A DNA stretch of 64,000 nucleotides, from contig CAJYAG010000001.1 in the NCBI GenBank assembly GCA_913065125.1, forward strand, positions 744,001 through 808,000. The letters are read 5' to 3'. Under the pieces are notes generated by a model. It searched no databases. It saw only the letters and a program-made list of their open reading frames with translations, and was not told where the DNA came from. The position numbers were made by a program, and so were the translations under genes. The stretch's first letter is position 1. Each line of letters starts with the position of its first letter. Positions 33,916-43,555 of this stretch are shown one piece after another. This DNA is from an uncultured Flavobacteriaceae bacterium. GTDB taxonomy: Bacteria; Bacteroidota; Bacteroidia; Flavobacteriales; Flavobacteriaceae.

Positions 33916-36840
33916 TTATTTAATTTCTATTTCATCAACAAACAACCAGCTTCTACCGTCATGACTATATCCTAAATGCCACGTTGGCAAAACGCCTAGT
34001 TTTTTTGCAACTACTTTTACATATCTTGCTGTTATTTTTCCTGGAGAAGAAACTCTTTTAATCAAAACAGTTTCATTTTTATTGGGCGGGAATGTATATT
34101 CTTTTTTTAATTTTGAAAAATTCACTCCATCTTTAGAACTATAAAAAGTAACTTCTGTTGGTAGGAAGATCCAACTACGTTGGTCTTGTAAAAACCCAAC
34201 AGCAACTTCATTAATTTCTTTTTGTTTTCCTAAATCTACAATCGCAATTACATCTGTATCAGAATATCCTTGCCAAGTTCCGGTTCTAAAATCTTGCGCT
34301 CCTATGATTCCATCAATCAACGCATTATCTCCGCCAGCATTGTATTGATTTGCATACTTGGTTTTTAATTCGATTTTAATATTCGGATTGATCTTAAAAA
34401 AATCAGTAGTAATAATGGCACTTTTTGTTTCTCCTTTTTGTGCATACATTTTTAGAGCAACTTTACCTACAATTACAATTGGTTTTTCATATTTCTGAAA
34501 CTCTTCTCCGATAGAATAATAAATAGTTGCGTCTTTATTTACTGAGTTTAACGTCACCGTAGTTTTCCCTTTAAAAGCGATTTCTCCAGTTTCAATAAAC
34601 GGAGCAGCAACAATTAAATGTTCTTTAATTTCTGTAACTGGAATGTGTTCATCGTTTGTTCCCCAAGTTGATGGTTTGTCTGTCATTACAAATCGCAAAC
34701 TTCCACCAGCAACAATGTCTTTATGATTTAAAAATGTGTGCGGATAATTTTTACCGTTCAACTCAACCGATTTAATGTATTTATTTGTTTTAGAAATAGC
34801 ATCAGCAACAATGGTAAAAGTTTTTCCGCTTTCTAAATTGATGCTTGCTTTTGGAAACAATGGCGCTCCAATGATATATTGATTAGACCCTGGTGTTACA
34901 GAATAAAACCCCATAGAACTTAAAATATACCAAGCACTCATTTGTCCGCAATCTTCGTTTCCTGAAATTCCCGCTGGATCATTTGTGTACAATTCCGTTA
35001 AAATCTGACGTACTTTTTCTTGTGTTTTGTGCGGTTTATTTACAAAATTATACAAATATGCCATGTGATGACTTGGTTCGTTTCCATGTGCATACTGACC
35101 AATTAAACCTGTAATATCTGCTTGATTTCTTCCCGAAGTTTCATTTTTTGCGGTAAATAATTTATCCAATTGCTTTTCTAAATTCTCTTTTCCACCCAAC
35201 AAATTGATAAAACCAGAAATATCTTGCGGCACATAAAAACTGTATTGCCAAGAATTTGCTTCTGTATAATTAAAATTTACTTCAAAAGGATCAAAAGGCG
35301 AAAACCATGTATTTCTAAAACGTCCACGCATAAAATGTGTTGAAGGATCGAATACGTTTTTATAATATTGTGCTCTTTCTGTGTACGTTTTATAATCATC
35401 ATCTTTTCCTAACGATTTTGCCATTTGCGCAATTGTCCAATCATCGTACGCATATTCTAAGGTTTTAGAAACAGATTCTGATTCTTTTTGAACAGGAATA
35501 AACCCATATTTTTTATACGAATCCAATCCTAATTTATCTCTAGTTGCAGAATGTTTCATTGCCTCAAAAGCTTTGTTTACATCGTAATTTCGGATTCCTT
35601 TTAAATACGCATCAGCAATTACAGGAACCGCGTGATAACCAATCATACAACCTGTATAACTTGCAGATAAATCCCAAATTGGCATAATGCCACCTTCATC
35701 ATATTTTGCTAAAAACGTATTGATAAAATCGTTGGTTTTGTCTTGTTCTATAATGGTATATAATGGATGTGCCGCTCTATACGTATCCCAAAGTGAGAAA
35801 ACTGTGTAATAATCAAAATCTTTAGTTTTATGAATTTTCATGTCCATTCCCCGATAACGGCCATCAATATCTTGGTACAAGTTTGGCGCAATCATCGTGT
35901 GATATAAAGCGGTATAAAAATTAGTTTTGTAATCAGAATTCTCAGATTCTATCACAATTTTTTCTAATTGTTGTTCCCAAACACTTTGCGTTTCTTTTTT
36001 GATTTCTTCAAAAGATTTACTACCAATTTCTAAATGCCAATTGTGCATTGCTCCAGCTTCATCTACTGGCGAAATTCCAATAGTTACATTTATTTCGTTT
36101 CCGGTAGTATTGTCAAATTCAAATGCAGCTTTTACTTTCTTTCCTGCTGTTTTATCATCTAAAAAAGTAACCTTTGTAAAGGGTTTAGAAAATAACATGT
36201 CAAAAAATAATCGTTGATCTGTAGCCCAAGCTTTAGAAAAACGATATCCAGAAATTGCTGTTTTAGAATTGATGGTTAGTTTAGAGTCTAACACTTCGTC
36301 TCGATGTTCTAAATCTAAAATGATAATTTGTTTAGAGCCTTCTGCAAAATTATATTTGTGAATTCCGCTACGTTCAGTAACTGTTAATTCAACCTCAATA
36401 TTGGTGTCGTCTAAATGCACTTTATAATAACCTGGTTCTGCAACTTCATTCTCATGAGAAAATTTAGATTTGTAACCTTCTTTTCCGTCTGCTCCATTAT
36501 TAAACACTACTTTATTAGTGGGCATCAATAAAATATCTCCATAATCAGAAACTCCTGTTCCGCTTAAATGTGTATGCGAAAATCCGAAAATTTCAGTATC
36601 AGAATAATGATATCCTGAACAACCATCCCAACCGTCTAATCTAGTATCTGGACTCAATTGCATCATTCCAAACGGACTCGTAGCTCCAGGATATGTATGC
36701 CCGTGACCGCCAGTTCCAATAAAAGGATTTACATAAGAAATTAATTGTTGGTCTTTTTGTACTGGAGAAATTAATGGTTTCGGTTTACATGAATTTAAGA
36801 AGATTGAAAGTAAAACTAAAAGCAGAAAATATTTTTTCAT
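33916..36840 (-). CDS. GH92 family alpha-1,2-mannosidase lipoprotein
   Basis: GH92 enzymes are calcium-dependent exo-alpha-mannosidases that trim high-mannose N-glycans. The 974-residue protein has a lipobox (SIFLNSCKPK), the GH92 N-terminal domain (YVNPFIGTGGHGHTYPGATSPFGMMQLSPD) and the catalytic domain with LWDTYRAAHPLYTI, NEPSHHMAYLYNFV and GNEDCGQMSAWYILSSMGFYSV. After about residue 750 it has a chitobiase C-like segment and an F5/8 type C-like domain near the end (TGTWQGYSDTDVIAIVDLGKQKEIN). It is divergent from GH20 with a 63-nt gap, consistent with co-regulation. Confidence 0.96.
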   Translation of the reverse strand: MKKYFLLLVLLSIFLNSCKPKPLISPVQKDQQLISYVNPFIGTGGHGHTYPGATSPFGMMQLSPDTRLDGWDGCSGYHYSDTEIFGFSHTHLSGTGVSDYGDILLMPTNKVVFNNGADGKEGYKSKFSHENEVAEPGYYKVHLDDTNIEVELTVTERSGIHKYNFAEGSKQIIILDLEHRDEVLDSKLTINSKTAISGYRFSKAWATDQRLFFDMLFSKPFTKVTFLDDKTAGKKVKAAFEFDNTTGNEINVTIGISPVDEAGAMHNWHLEIGSKSFEEIKKETQSVWEQQLEKIVIESENSDYKTNFYTALYHTMIAPNLYQDIDGRYRGMDMKIHKTKDFDYYTVFSLWDTYRAAHPLYTIIEQDKTNDFINTFLAKYDEGGIMPIWDLSASYTGCMIGYHAVPVIADAYLKGIRNYDVNKAFEAMKHSATRDKLGLDSYKKYGFIPVQKESESVSKTLEYAYDDWTIAQMAKSLGKDDDYKTYTERAQYYKNVFDPSTHFMRGRFRNTWFSPFDPFEVNFNYTEANSWQYSFYVPQDISGFINLLGGKENLEKQLDKLFTAKNETSGRNQADITGLIGQYAHGNEPSHHMAYLYNFVNKPHKTQEKVRQILTELYTNDPAGISGNEDCGQMSAWYILSSMGFYSVTPGSNQYIIGAPLFPKASINLESGKTFTIVADAISKTNKYIKSVELNGKNYPHTFLNHKDIVAGGSLRFVMTDKPSTWGTNDEHIPVTEIKEHLIVAAPFIETGEIAFKGKTTVTLNSVNKDATIYYSIGEEFQKYEKPIVIVGKVALKMYAQKGETKSAIITTDFFKINPNIKIELKTKYANQYNAGGDNALIDGIIGAQDFRTGTWQGYSDTDVIAIVDLGKQKEINEVAVGFLQDQRSWIFLPTEVTFYSSKDGVNFSKLKKEYTFPPNKNETVLIKRVSSPGKITARYVKVVAKKLGVLPTWHLGYSHDGRSWLFVDEIEIK

Positions 36841-36903
36841 TCCGTGTTTGGATTTATTTATTTGACTAAATTAGCAAGATAACAATAATCAACCTATTTA
36901 TTT

Positions 36904-39198
36904 ATGTGGAATTTTAAACGCATTAAGTTTTTATTTCTCTGCGCATGCATCGTTTTACTTTTTAATTCTTGTACAGATGAGAAGCAACTAGCTGTAATTC
37001 CAGCAATTATTCCTGCTCCATCTTTTCAACAAATTAATGATGGTGTTTTTGAAGTGAGCAATGCAACTGGTATTTTTTCTGATGATGAATTTAAGCAAGT
37101 TGCAGATTTTTTAAAATCCTACATCGAATATGGAAGTGAAATCAAATTAAAATCAGAAGACTATAAAAATGTCATCAACTTTAAAAAAGATGCATCTATT
37201 ACAAACGAAGAAGGTTATCAACTAAAAATAACATCAACCGAAATTACCATTGCAGCAAGTTCTGCAAAAGGAGCGTTTTATGCCGTACAATCTTTACGTC
37301 AATTATTACCTGCTTCTTTTGAAAACAGTACATATAAAGGAACTTCAGTTTCAATTCAAAACATAAAAATTACAGATGCACCACAATTTAAGTATCGTGG
37401 AATGCATTTAGATGTTGGTCGTCATTTTTTTCCGGTTGATTTTATCAAAAAATATATTGATTTAATGAGCATGCTAAAAATGAATACCTTTCATTGGCAT
37501 TTATCAGAAGATCAAGGTTGGAGAATCGAAATAAAAAAATATCCAAAACTACAAGAAATTGCAGCGTACAGAAATGAAACGTTGATTGGACATTATTCTG
37601 ATCAACCGCATAAATTTGATGGTAAAAGATACGGTGGATTTTATACGCAAGAAGAAATTAAAGACATTGTAAAATACGCTACTGAAAGACAAATTGATGT
37701 AATTCCAGAAATAGAAATGCCGGGTCATGCTCAAGCAGCAATCAGCGCATATCCAGAATTAGGTTGTACTGGAAAACCAATTGATGTTGCTACAAAATGG
37801 GGCATTTTTGAAGATATTTATTGTCCGAAAGAAGCAACTTTTAAGTTTTTAGAAGATGTAATTGATGAAGTAATTACATTATTTCCTAGTAAATATATTC
37901 ATATTGGTGGCGATGAAGCTCCGAAAACGAGGTGGAAAAACTGTGCACATTGTCAGGCTTTGATCAAAAAAGAAGGCTTAAAAGACGAATACGGTTTGCA
38001 AAGTTATTTCATCACTAGAATGGAGAAATACATCAACTCTAAAGGAAAACAAATTATTGGCTGGGACGAAATTTTAGAAGGCGGATTAGCACCAAATGCT
38101 ACCGTAATGTCTTGGCGAGGAACAAGTGGAGCAGTTATTGCAGCTCAACAACATCATGATGTAATTTTAACGCCAGGTTCTCACTGTTATTTTGATCATT
38201 ATCAATCTACAAAAGAAGATGAACCTTTGGCAATTGGCGGGTTTTTACCTTTAGAAAAAGTATACAGTTTTCATCCGATACCGAAAGAATTAACCAAAGA
38301 AGAATCTAAGTATGTGTTGGGAGCGCAAGGAAATGTGTGGACAGAATACATGAAAGATTCAAAACAAGTAGAATACATGGCTTTTCCAAGAATGGTTGCG
38401 TTGAGTGAAGTTGTTTGGTCTGAAAACAAAAATAAAAACTTTGAAAATTTTAAAAATCGATTGGAGTTTTATCAAGAAAGATTAGATGCTAGAGATGTAA
38501 ATTATGCAAATCATTTATATGAAGTTTTAGGGAAGTCAGAAATAAAAGACGGCGTTTTATACATGAATTTAAAAACGAATTCCAACACAAAAACCATTCG
38601 TTATACTTTAGACGGAACTGAACCAAATATCAATTCTACCATTTATAAAGAACCGTTGCTAATTGATAAAAGCGTCACTATTAATGCGGCTTCGTTTAAT
38701 GAAAAAAGTCAAGTTAGTGGTGTTTTTAATGAAACCGTAAAAATGCACAAAGCTGTTGGAAAAAAGATAACTTTTGATGTTGCTCCGAGTGAAAAATACA
38801 ATGCTGGCGGAAATGATGCATTAATCAACGGAATTAGTGGAAGCAACAAGCGTTATGGTGATGATCAGTGGTTAGGTTTTGACGGAAAAGACGTTGAAAT
38901 TACGATTGATTTAGGAAAAGAAATGAACGTAAATTCTATTGCTACACGTTTTAACAATCAAGTTGGAAGCTGGATTTATGCTCCGTCTCAAGTTGTGGTT
39001 AGTTTTCCTGGTAATGATGAATTTTTACCAATTGAAATGGAACAAAGCGAAGAAAAAATTGTTGATTTAAAATTAGAAACCAAAATAGTTACCCGATATA
39101 TCAAATTAAAAGTAATGAATTACGGCATTATTCCTGATGGAAAACAAGGCGCTGGTCATTTACCTTGGTTATTTATTGATGAAATTATTGTGGAATAA
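36904..39198 (+). CDS. GH20 beta-N-acetylhexosaminidase lipoprotein
   Basis: The enzyme removes terminal beta-linked GlcNAc or GalNAc by substrate-assisted catalysis. The 764-residue protein has lipobox LLFNSC, a GH20b domain, and a TIM barrel with FKYRGMHLDVGRHFFPVDFIK and HIGGDEAPKTRW, where Asp337 and Glu338 form the catalytic pair. Near 590 a chitobiase/beta-hexosaminidase C-terminal domain (RYTLDGTEPNINSTIYKEPL) is followed by an F5/8 type C-like domain (QWLGFDGKDVEITIDLGKEM). It starts the plus-strand arm of the glycan locus. Confidence 0.95.
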   Translation: MWNFKRIKFLFLCACIVLLFNSCTDEKQLAVIPAIIPAPSFQQINDGVFEVSNATGIFSDDEFKQVADFLKSYIEYGSEIKLKSEDYKNVINFKKDASITNEEGYQLKITSTEITIAASSAKGAFYAVQSLRQLLPASFENSTYKGTSVSIQNIKITDAPQFKYRGMHLDVGRHFFPVDFIKKYIDLMSMLKMNTFHWHLSEDQGWRIEIKKYPKLQEIAAYRNETLIGHYSDQPHKFDGKRYGGFYTQEEIKDIVKYATERQIDVIPEIEMPGHAQAAISAYPELGCTGKPIDVATKWGIFEDIYCPKEATFKFLEDVIDEVITLFPSKYIHIGGDEAPKTRWKNCAHCQALIKKEGLKDEYGLQSYFITRMEKYINSKGKQIIGWDEILEGGLAPNATVMSWRGTSGAVIAAQQHHDVILTPGSHCYFDHYQSTKEDEPLAIGGFLPLEKVYSFHPIPKELTKEESKYVLGAQGNVWTEYMKDSKQVEYMAFPRMVALSEVVWSENKNKNFENFKNRLEFYQERLDARDVNYANHLYEVLGKSEIKDGVLYMNLKTNSNTKTIRYTLDGTEPNINSTIYKEPLLIDKSVTINAASFNEKSQVSGVFNETVKMHKAVGKKITFDVAPSEKYNAGGNDALINGISGSNKRYGDDQWLGFDGKDVEITIDLGKEMNVNSIATRFNNQVGSWIYAPSQVVVSFPGNDEFLPIEMEQSEEKIVDLKLETKIVTRYIKLKVMNYGIIPDGKQGAGHLPWLFIDEIIVE

Positions 39199-39205
39199 AA
39201 AGACT

Positions 39206-39284
39206 GTCATTCCTGCGAAAGCAGGAATCCATTTTATAACATTTAACTACTTTTAATAAGATTCCTGCTTTCGCAGGAATGACA
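39206..39284. repeat. Facing pair of 25-bp palindromic repeats
   Basis: GTCATTCCTGCGAAAGCAGG at 39206 continues to AATCC, and its inverse (GATTCCTGCTTTCGC...) runs 39260-39284, with 29 nt between. Each copy is itself a palindrome, so the RNA could form either two small hairpins or one long stem. It lies between GH20 and cutC, and its GGAATGAC end supplies a spurious ATG at 39279. Confidence 0.85.
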
Positions 39285-39290
39285 CAAAAT

Positions 39291-40019
39291 ATGAAACTAG
39301 AAATCTGCGCAAATTCATATCAATCTGCCATCAATGCAGAAAAAGCTGGAGCAAACAGAATCGAATTGTGTTCTGAATTGGCTGTTGGAGGAATCACACC
39401 TTCTTATGGTTTGTTAAAAAAAGTTGTTGAAGATTTAACGATTCCAATTCATGTATTGGTAAGACCACGAAGTGGAGATTTTACCTATTCTGATGAAGAG
39501 TTTCAAATTCTAAAAGAAGACATAATAATTTGTAAAGAATTAGGCATTTCTGGCGTTGTTTCTGGCGTTCTACATAGTAATAATACCATTGATATTGAAA
39601 GAACCAAGGAACTTGTTGCAATTGCTAAACCAATGAATTTTACCTTTCATAGAGCTTTTGATTGGGTTGTAAATCCGATAGAAGAAATCAAAAATTTAGA
39701 AAAAATCGGCGTGGTTAGAATTTTAACTTCGGGGCAAGAAAATTCGGCAGAAATTGGACTCAAAAATTTGATTGAATTTCAAGAAACAACTTCTAAAATT
39801 ACGATGATGCCTGGCGGCGGAATCAATCAAAAGAACATCAAACTGTTTCAGGGAAACGGATTTAAAGAAGTGCATTTATCGGCAACTACACAAAACAAAA
39901 CCATTGAAAAACCTGCAATATCAATGAATAGCAATACCCATTTTGATGAAACTCAAATTGCAACTTCAGATATTAAACATATAAAAACCTGTTTAGACAT
40001 CATTTCGAATGAAACATAA
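39291..40019 (+). CDS. cutC: CutC family protein
   Basis: The 242-residue TIM-barrel protein starts MKLEICANSYQSAINAEKAG and has RIELCSELAVGGITPSYGL, VLVRPRSGDFTYSD and TFHRAFDWV, diagnostic of CutC. The family was named for copper homeostasis, though a direct copper role is disputed; in Bacteroidota it often sits in glycan-degradation loci, as here. An upstream ATG at 39279 falls in a palindromic repeat and is not used as start. The 3' end overlaps the GH2 gene by 11 nt, indicating coupled translation. Confidence 0.9.
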   Translation: MKLEICANSYQSAINAEKAGANRIELCSELAVGGITPSYGLLKKVVEDLTIPIHVLVRPRSGDFTYSDEEFQILKEDIIICKELGISGVVSGVLHSNNTIDIERTKELVAIAKPMNFTFHRAFDWVVNPIEEIKNLEKIGVVRILTSGQENSAEIGLKNLIEFQETTSKITMMPGGGINQKNIKLFQGNGFKEVHLSATTQNKTIEKPAISMNSNTHFDETQIATSDIKHIKTCLDIISNET

Positions 40020-42483
40020 ATGCCTTCTTTTTCTTTTACTAATAACAAGCATTTTTAGTTGTAAAAAAACAACTTCAGATTTACCAATTGCCTTCACTAT
40101 TCATAAAAATTGGGAATTCAAATCCGTTGAAGATACGGATTGGAAATCGGCTTCCGTTCCAGGAACTGTTTTTACAGATTTATTGGATCATAAAATGATT
40201 CCAGATCCGTTTGTAGAAATCAACGAAGAAAAAGTGCAATGGGTTGTTACAAAAGATTGGGAATACAAAACTACTTTTACTGTAGACGAAGAAACTATAC
40301 AAAAAGAAAATATCAACATTTCTTTTGAAGGATTGGATACGTATGCAAAAATCTTTTTAAACGACCAGCTTCTTTTAACAACTTCAAATGCATTTAGAAC
40401 TTTTACAATTGATGTAAAAAAGCAGCTAAAAACTAATAATTCACTGAAAATTGTATTTACGAATACGGATGCAATTGAAACTGTAAAAGAAAAAGAAAAT
40501 CCATATCAATTACCTGAAGGAAAGAGAATTTACACTCGAAAAGCACAATTCCAATATGGTTGGGATTGGGGGCCAAAACTCAATACATCTGGAATTTGGA
40601 AAAGTATTTTTTTAAAAGCGTGGAACGACATCAAGTTTGATGACATTTTTATCAAACAAAAAAACATTACAGAAAATAATGCTAGTTTAGAAATTGAGGT
40701 TACTATTGAAAGTGATGAAGATAAAAACATCATGCTTGTTACAACGGCTGATAAACAAACTTATTCAAATCATTTAAAAATTACTAAGGGAAAACACAGC
40801 TATACAGTTCCGTTTGATATTAAAAGTCCGATGTTATGGTGGACACATAATTTAGGAAAACCACATTTGTATGATTTTGATTTTAAGTTGATTGAAAACA
40901 ATATCATAAAAGATGAAAAATCATTTAAAAAAGGAATTAGAACTATAAAGTTGATTACAGAAAAAGACTCCATTGGTGAATCGTTTTATTTTGAACTGAA
41001 CGGAAAACCTGTTTATATGAAAGGTGCTAACTACATTCCGCAAAACAGTTTTCAAAATAAAGTTACTAATCAACAGTATCAAAAACTACTTTCTGATGTT
41101 GTGGATTCAAATATGAATATGTTACGCGTTTGGGGTGGCGGAATTTACGAGAATGATATTTTTTACAATTTGTGTGACGAAAAAGGCATATTAGTTTGGC
41201 AAGATTTTATGTTTGCTTGTGCGATGTATCCTGGTGATACTGAATTTTTAGCAAACGTAGAACAAGAAGCTGAAGATCAAGTAAAAAGATTGCGAAATCA
41301 TGCTAGTATTGCTTTGTGGGCAGGAAACAATGAAAACGCAGAAGGTTGGCATCGTTGGGGTTGGCAAGATGGAAGAAGTGAAAAAGAAAAAGCAGCAATT
41401 TGGTCTGATTATTTAGCTGTTTTTGATTCTATTTTACCACAAACTGTTGCAAAATATAGTGAAACAAGTTATTGGGAAAGTTCTCCAAAATTTGGAAGAG
41501 GAAATCCGAAATACGAATTTGAAGGAGATGCACACGATTGGTGGGTTTGGCATGATGCAAGACCGTTTGAACATTTTGAAAAACAAGTTCCGAGGTTTAT
41601 GAGCGAATTTGGTTTTCAATCTTTTCCGTCTTACGAAACGATTAAATACATCAATCAAAAAGAACAAATTGATTTAAAAACCGATGGCATCAAATCGCAT
41701 CAAAAACACATTAGAGGTTTTCAACTGATTGATGCATACATGCAACGTGATTACAACATTCCGACCTCAGATGAAGATTATGTCTATGTTAGTCAGTTGT
41801 TACAAGCCAAAGGAATTGTGATGGGAATTGAAGCGCACAGAAGAGCAAAACCATACAATATGGGAACCTTGTATTGGCAATTAAACGATTGTTGGCCATC
41901 AATTTCTTGGTCGAGCATAGATTATTTTGGCAACTGGAAAGCCTTGCAGTACAAAGCAAAAAAAGCTTTTGAAAATGTATTGATTACATACGAAGAAGAT
42001 AAATTCAACATTGTTACGCACATTATCAACGACACTTTTGATATTATTTCTGGAGAATTAAATGTAAAAATTATCGATTTTAATGGAAACGAAATTTGGT
42101 CAAACTCTAAAGATATTTCTGTAAAAGAAAATGCAAGTCAGCAAGTATATAGCATTCCGAATGTAGATATTGATAGAAAAAATCACTTGTATATCACAAC
42201 GTTTAACGGTGTAAAATCACTTCATTTCTTTGAGAGCCCAAAAGAATTGAATTTACCAAAAGGAGAAATTCAGAAAGAAATTACAAAAACAAAAACTGGA
42301 TTTTCAATCACTTTAAAAAGTAACGTATTACAAAAAGATGTTTTCTTATTCAGTAAAGAAAAAGGTCATTTTTCTGACAATTTCTTTGATTTGTTACCGA
42401 ATGAATCGACTACTATTGAATTTAAATCAGAAGGAACTTCTTTGGATGATTTACAGATTAAAACATTGAATCAGTTAAGGTAA
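40009..42483 (+). CDS. GH2 beta-mannosidase lipoprotein
   Basis: The 824-residue protein has lipobox SIFSC, the GH2 jelly-roll (WEFKSVEDTDWKSASVPGTVF, INISFEGLDTYAKIFLND) and the TIM-barrel with acid/base Glu442 in AGNNENAEGW and nucleophile Glu533 in FMSEFGFQSFPS. These surroundings, and QYGWDWGPKL, are typical of beta-mannosidases rather than beta-galactosidases. It would remove the core beta-1,4-mannose of N-glycans after GH92 trims alpha-mannose. It overlaps cutC by 11 nt. A MITE-like inverted repeat follows its stop. Confidence 0.93.
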   Translation: MKHKCLLFLLLITSIFSCKKTTSDLPIAFTIHKNWEFKSVEDTDWKSASVPGTVFTDLLDHKMIPDPFVEINEEKVQWVVTKDWEYKTTFTVDEETIQKENINISFEGLDTYAKIFLNDQLLLTTSNAFRTFTIDVKKQLKTNNSLKIVFTNTDAIETVKEKENPYQLPEGKRIYTRKAQFQYGWDWGPKLNTSGIWKSIFLKAWNDIKFDDIFIKQKNITENNASLEIEVTIESDEDKNIMLVTTADKQTYSNHLKITKGKHSYTVPFDIKSPMLWWTHNLGKPHLYDFDFKLIENNIIKDEKSFKKGIRTIKLITEKDSIGESFYFELNGKPVYMKGANYIPQNSFQNKVTNQQYQKLLSDVVDSNMNMLRVWGGGIYENDIFYNLCDEKGILVWQDFMFACAMYPGDTEFLANVEQEAEDQVKRLRNHASIALWAGNNENAEGWHRWGWQDGRSEKEKAAIWSDYLAVFDSILPQTVAKYSETSYWESSPKFGRGNPKYEFEGDAHDWWVWHDARPFEHFEKQVPRFMSEFGFQSFPSYETIKYINQKEQIDLKTDGIKSHQKHIRGFQLIDAYMQRDYNIPTSDEDYVYVSQLLQAKGIVMGIEAHRRAKPYNMGTLYWQLNDCWPSISWSSIDYFGNWKALQYKAKKAFENVLITYEEDKFNIVTHIINDTFDIISGELNVKIIDFNGNEIWSNSKDISVKENASQQVYSIPNVDIDRKNHLYITTFNGVKSLHFFESPKELNLPKGEIQKEITKTKTGFSITLKSNVLQKDVFLFSKEKGHFSDNFFDLLPNESTTIEFKSEGTSLDDLQIKTLNQLR

Positions 42484-42485
42484 TT

Positions 42486-42593
42486 GTCAGTTCGAGTGAA
42501 ATTGAGAAGTATGAACAATTTTGTATCAAGAACTATTTAGAAGATATCTCGATACAAATTTATTTTTTCAAAAATAAATTCACTCGATATGAC
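42486..42593. repeat. 108-bp MITE-like inverted repeat
   Basis: The termini GTCAGTTCGAGTGAA and TTCACTCGATATGAC are inverse repeats with two mismatches. Inside, TTGTATCAAGA and TCTCGATACAA form a second stem with one mismatch, so the RNA folds into a cruciform-like shape on either strand. It fills the gap between converging genes and may double as a terminator. It carries no ORF. Confidence 0.75.
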
Positions 42594-42597
42594 AACT

Positions 42598-43554
42598 CTA
42601 ATTTTTCTTCAAAAGCTTCGATTCTAAAAAACCCAAACCGTAACCCAAATGTTGTGTAAAAGAAGTTATCATACTTAAAAAAGCAACAATTATATTTTTA
42701 TTTTGAAAAAGAGAATCTAAAAATATCAGAATAAAATAAAATCCATAAAAAGCAATGAATTGCCAAAACCCAAATAGAGCAGCAATAACACTGATATCAA
42801 ATCCTATAATAAATAAGGCCGGGAACCAATACGTCAATTTTGCAGTTTCTGGATACCGTTTATTCAATTGTGGTCTTGCAGTACCAAAAGCAAACGTTTG
42901 CTTAAAAAACTGTCGAATTCCACTTCTGCGTTTGTGATATACAAATGCTTTTTCAATCAATTGAGTTTCAAATCCATTTTCCCATAGACGAAAGGTTAAA
43001 TCAATATCTTCACCGACTTTTAAATCAGCAAAACCGTTGGTTTTTTCAAAAGCAGCTTTCGACAGCCCGAGGTTAAAACTTCTTGGTTGAAATTTCCCAA
43101 CAGCATTCTTTTTACCACGAATTCCGCCTGTTGTTAACACAGAAGTCATAGAGTAATTAATTGCTTTTTGTAAAGAAGTAAAACTTTGATGTGCAGCATC
43201 AGGGCCACCAAAAGCATCTGTAAAATTATGATCTAACGCTTTTTTAACTTCTAATAGATATTGTTTAGGAACGATGACATCTGAATCTAAAATGATAAAA
43301 TAGTTTCCGTTTGCTTTTTCCATTCCGAAATTCCGACTTGCTCCTGCTCCACTATTTTCTTTGAAAAAGTATTTTAAATTGAGTTGTTTTTGGTATTTCT
43401 CTACAATAACTTCACTTTTCTCAGAAGAACCATCTTCTACAATCAACACTTCAAAATTATCTGTAAAATCTTGTTTTGTAAGACTTTTTAACAATTCGTC
43501 GATTTCATTCGGACGATTGTACACAGGAATTATGATGGAGAAATTGAATTTCAA
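42598..43554 (-). CDS. Family 2 glycosyltransferase, membrane-anchored
   Basis: The 318-residue protein has a GT-A domain: FSIIIPVYNRPNEIDELLKSL, VLIVEDGSSE and IILDSDVIVPKQYL (DxD). A later VGEDIDLTFRLWENGFETQLI is the ED acid motif of GT2 enzymes. After residue 230 there are hydrophobic segments (ALFIIGFDISVIAALFGFW, FIAFYGFYFILIFL), so it is attached to the inner membrane. It is the last gene of the bamD-led group, 1 nt after the VOC gene. Sugar donor and acceptor are unknown. Confidence 0.88.
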   Translation of the reverse strand: MKFNFSIIIPVYNRPNEIDELLKSLTKQDFTDNFEVLIVEDGSSEKSEVIVEKYQKQLNLKYFFKENSGAGASRNFGMEKANGNYFIILDSDVIVPKQYLLEVKKALDHNFTDAFGGPDAAHQSFTSLQKAINYSMTSVLTTGGIRGKKNAVGKFQPRSFNLGLSKAAFEKTNGFADLKVGEDIDLTFRLWENGFETQLIEKAFVYHKRRSGIRQFFKQTFAFGTARPQLNKRYPETAKLTYWFPALFIIGFDISVIAALFGFWQFIAFYGFYFILIFLDSLFQNKNIIVAFLSMITSFTQHLGYGLGFLESKLLKKN

Positions 43555-43555
43555 A

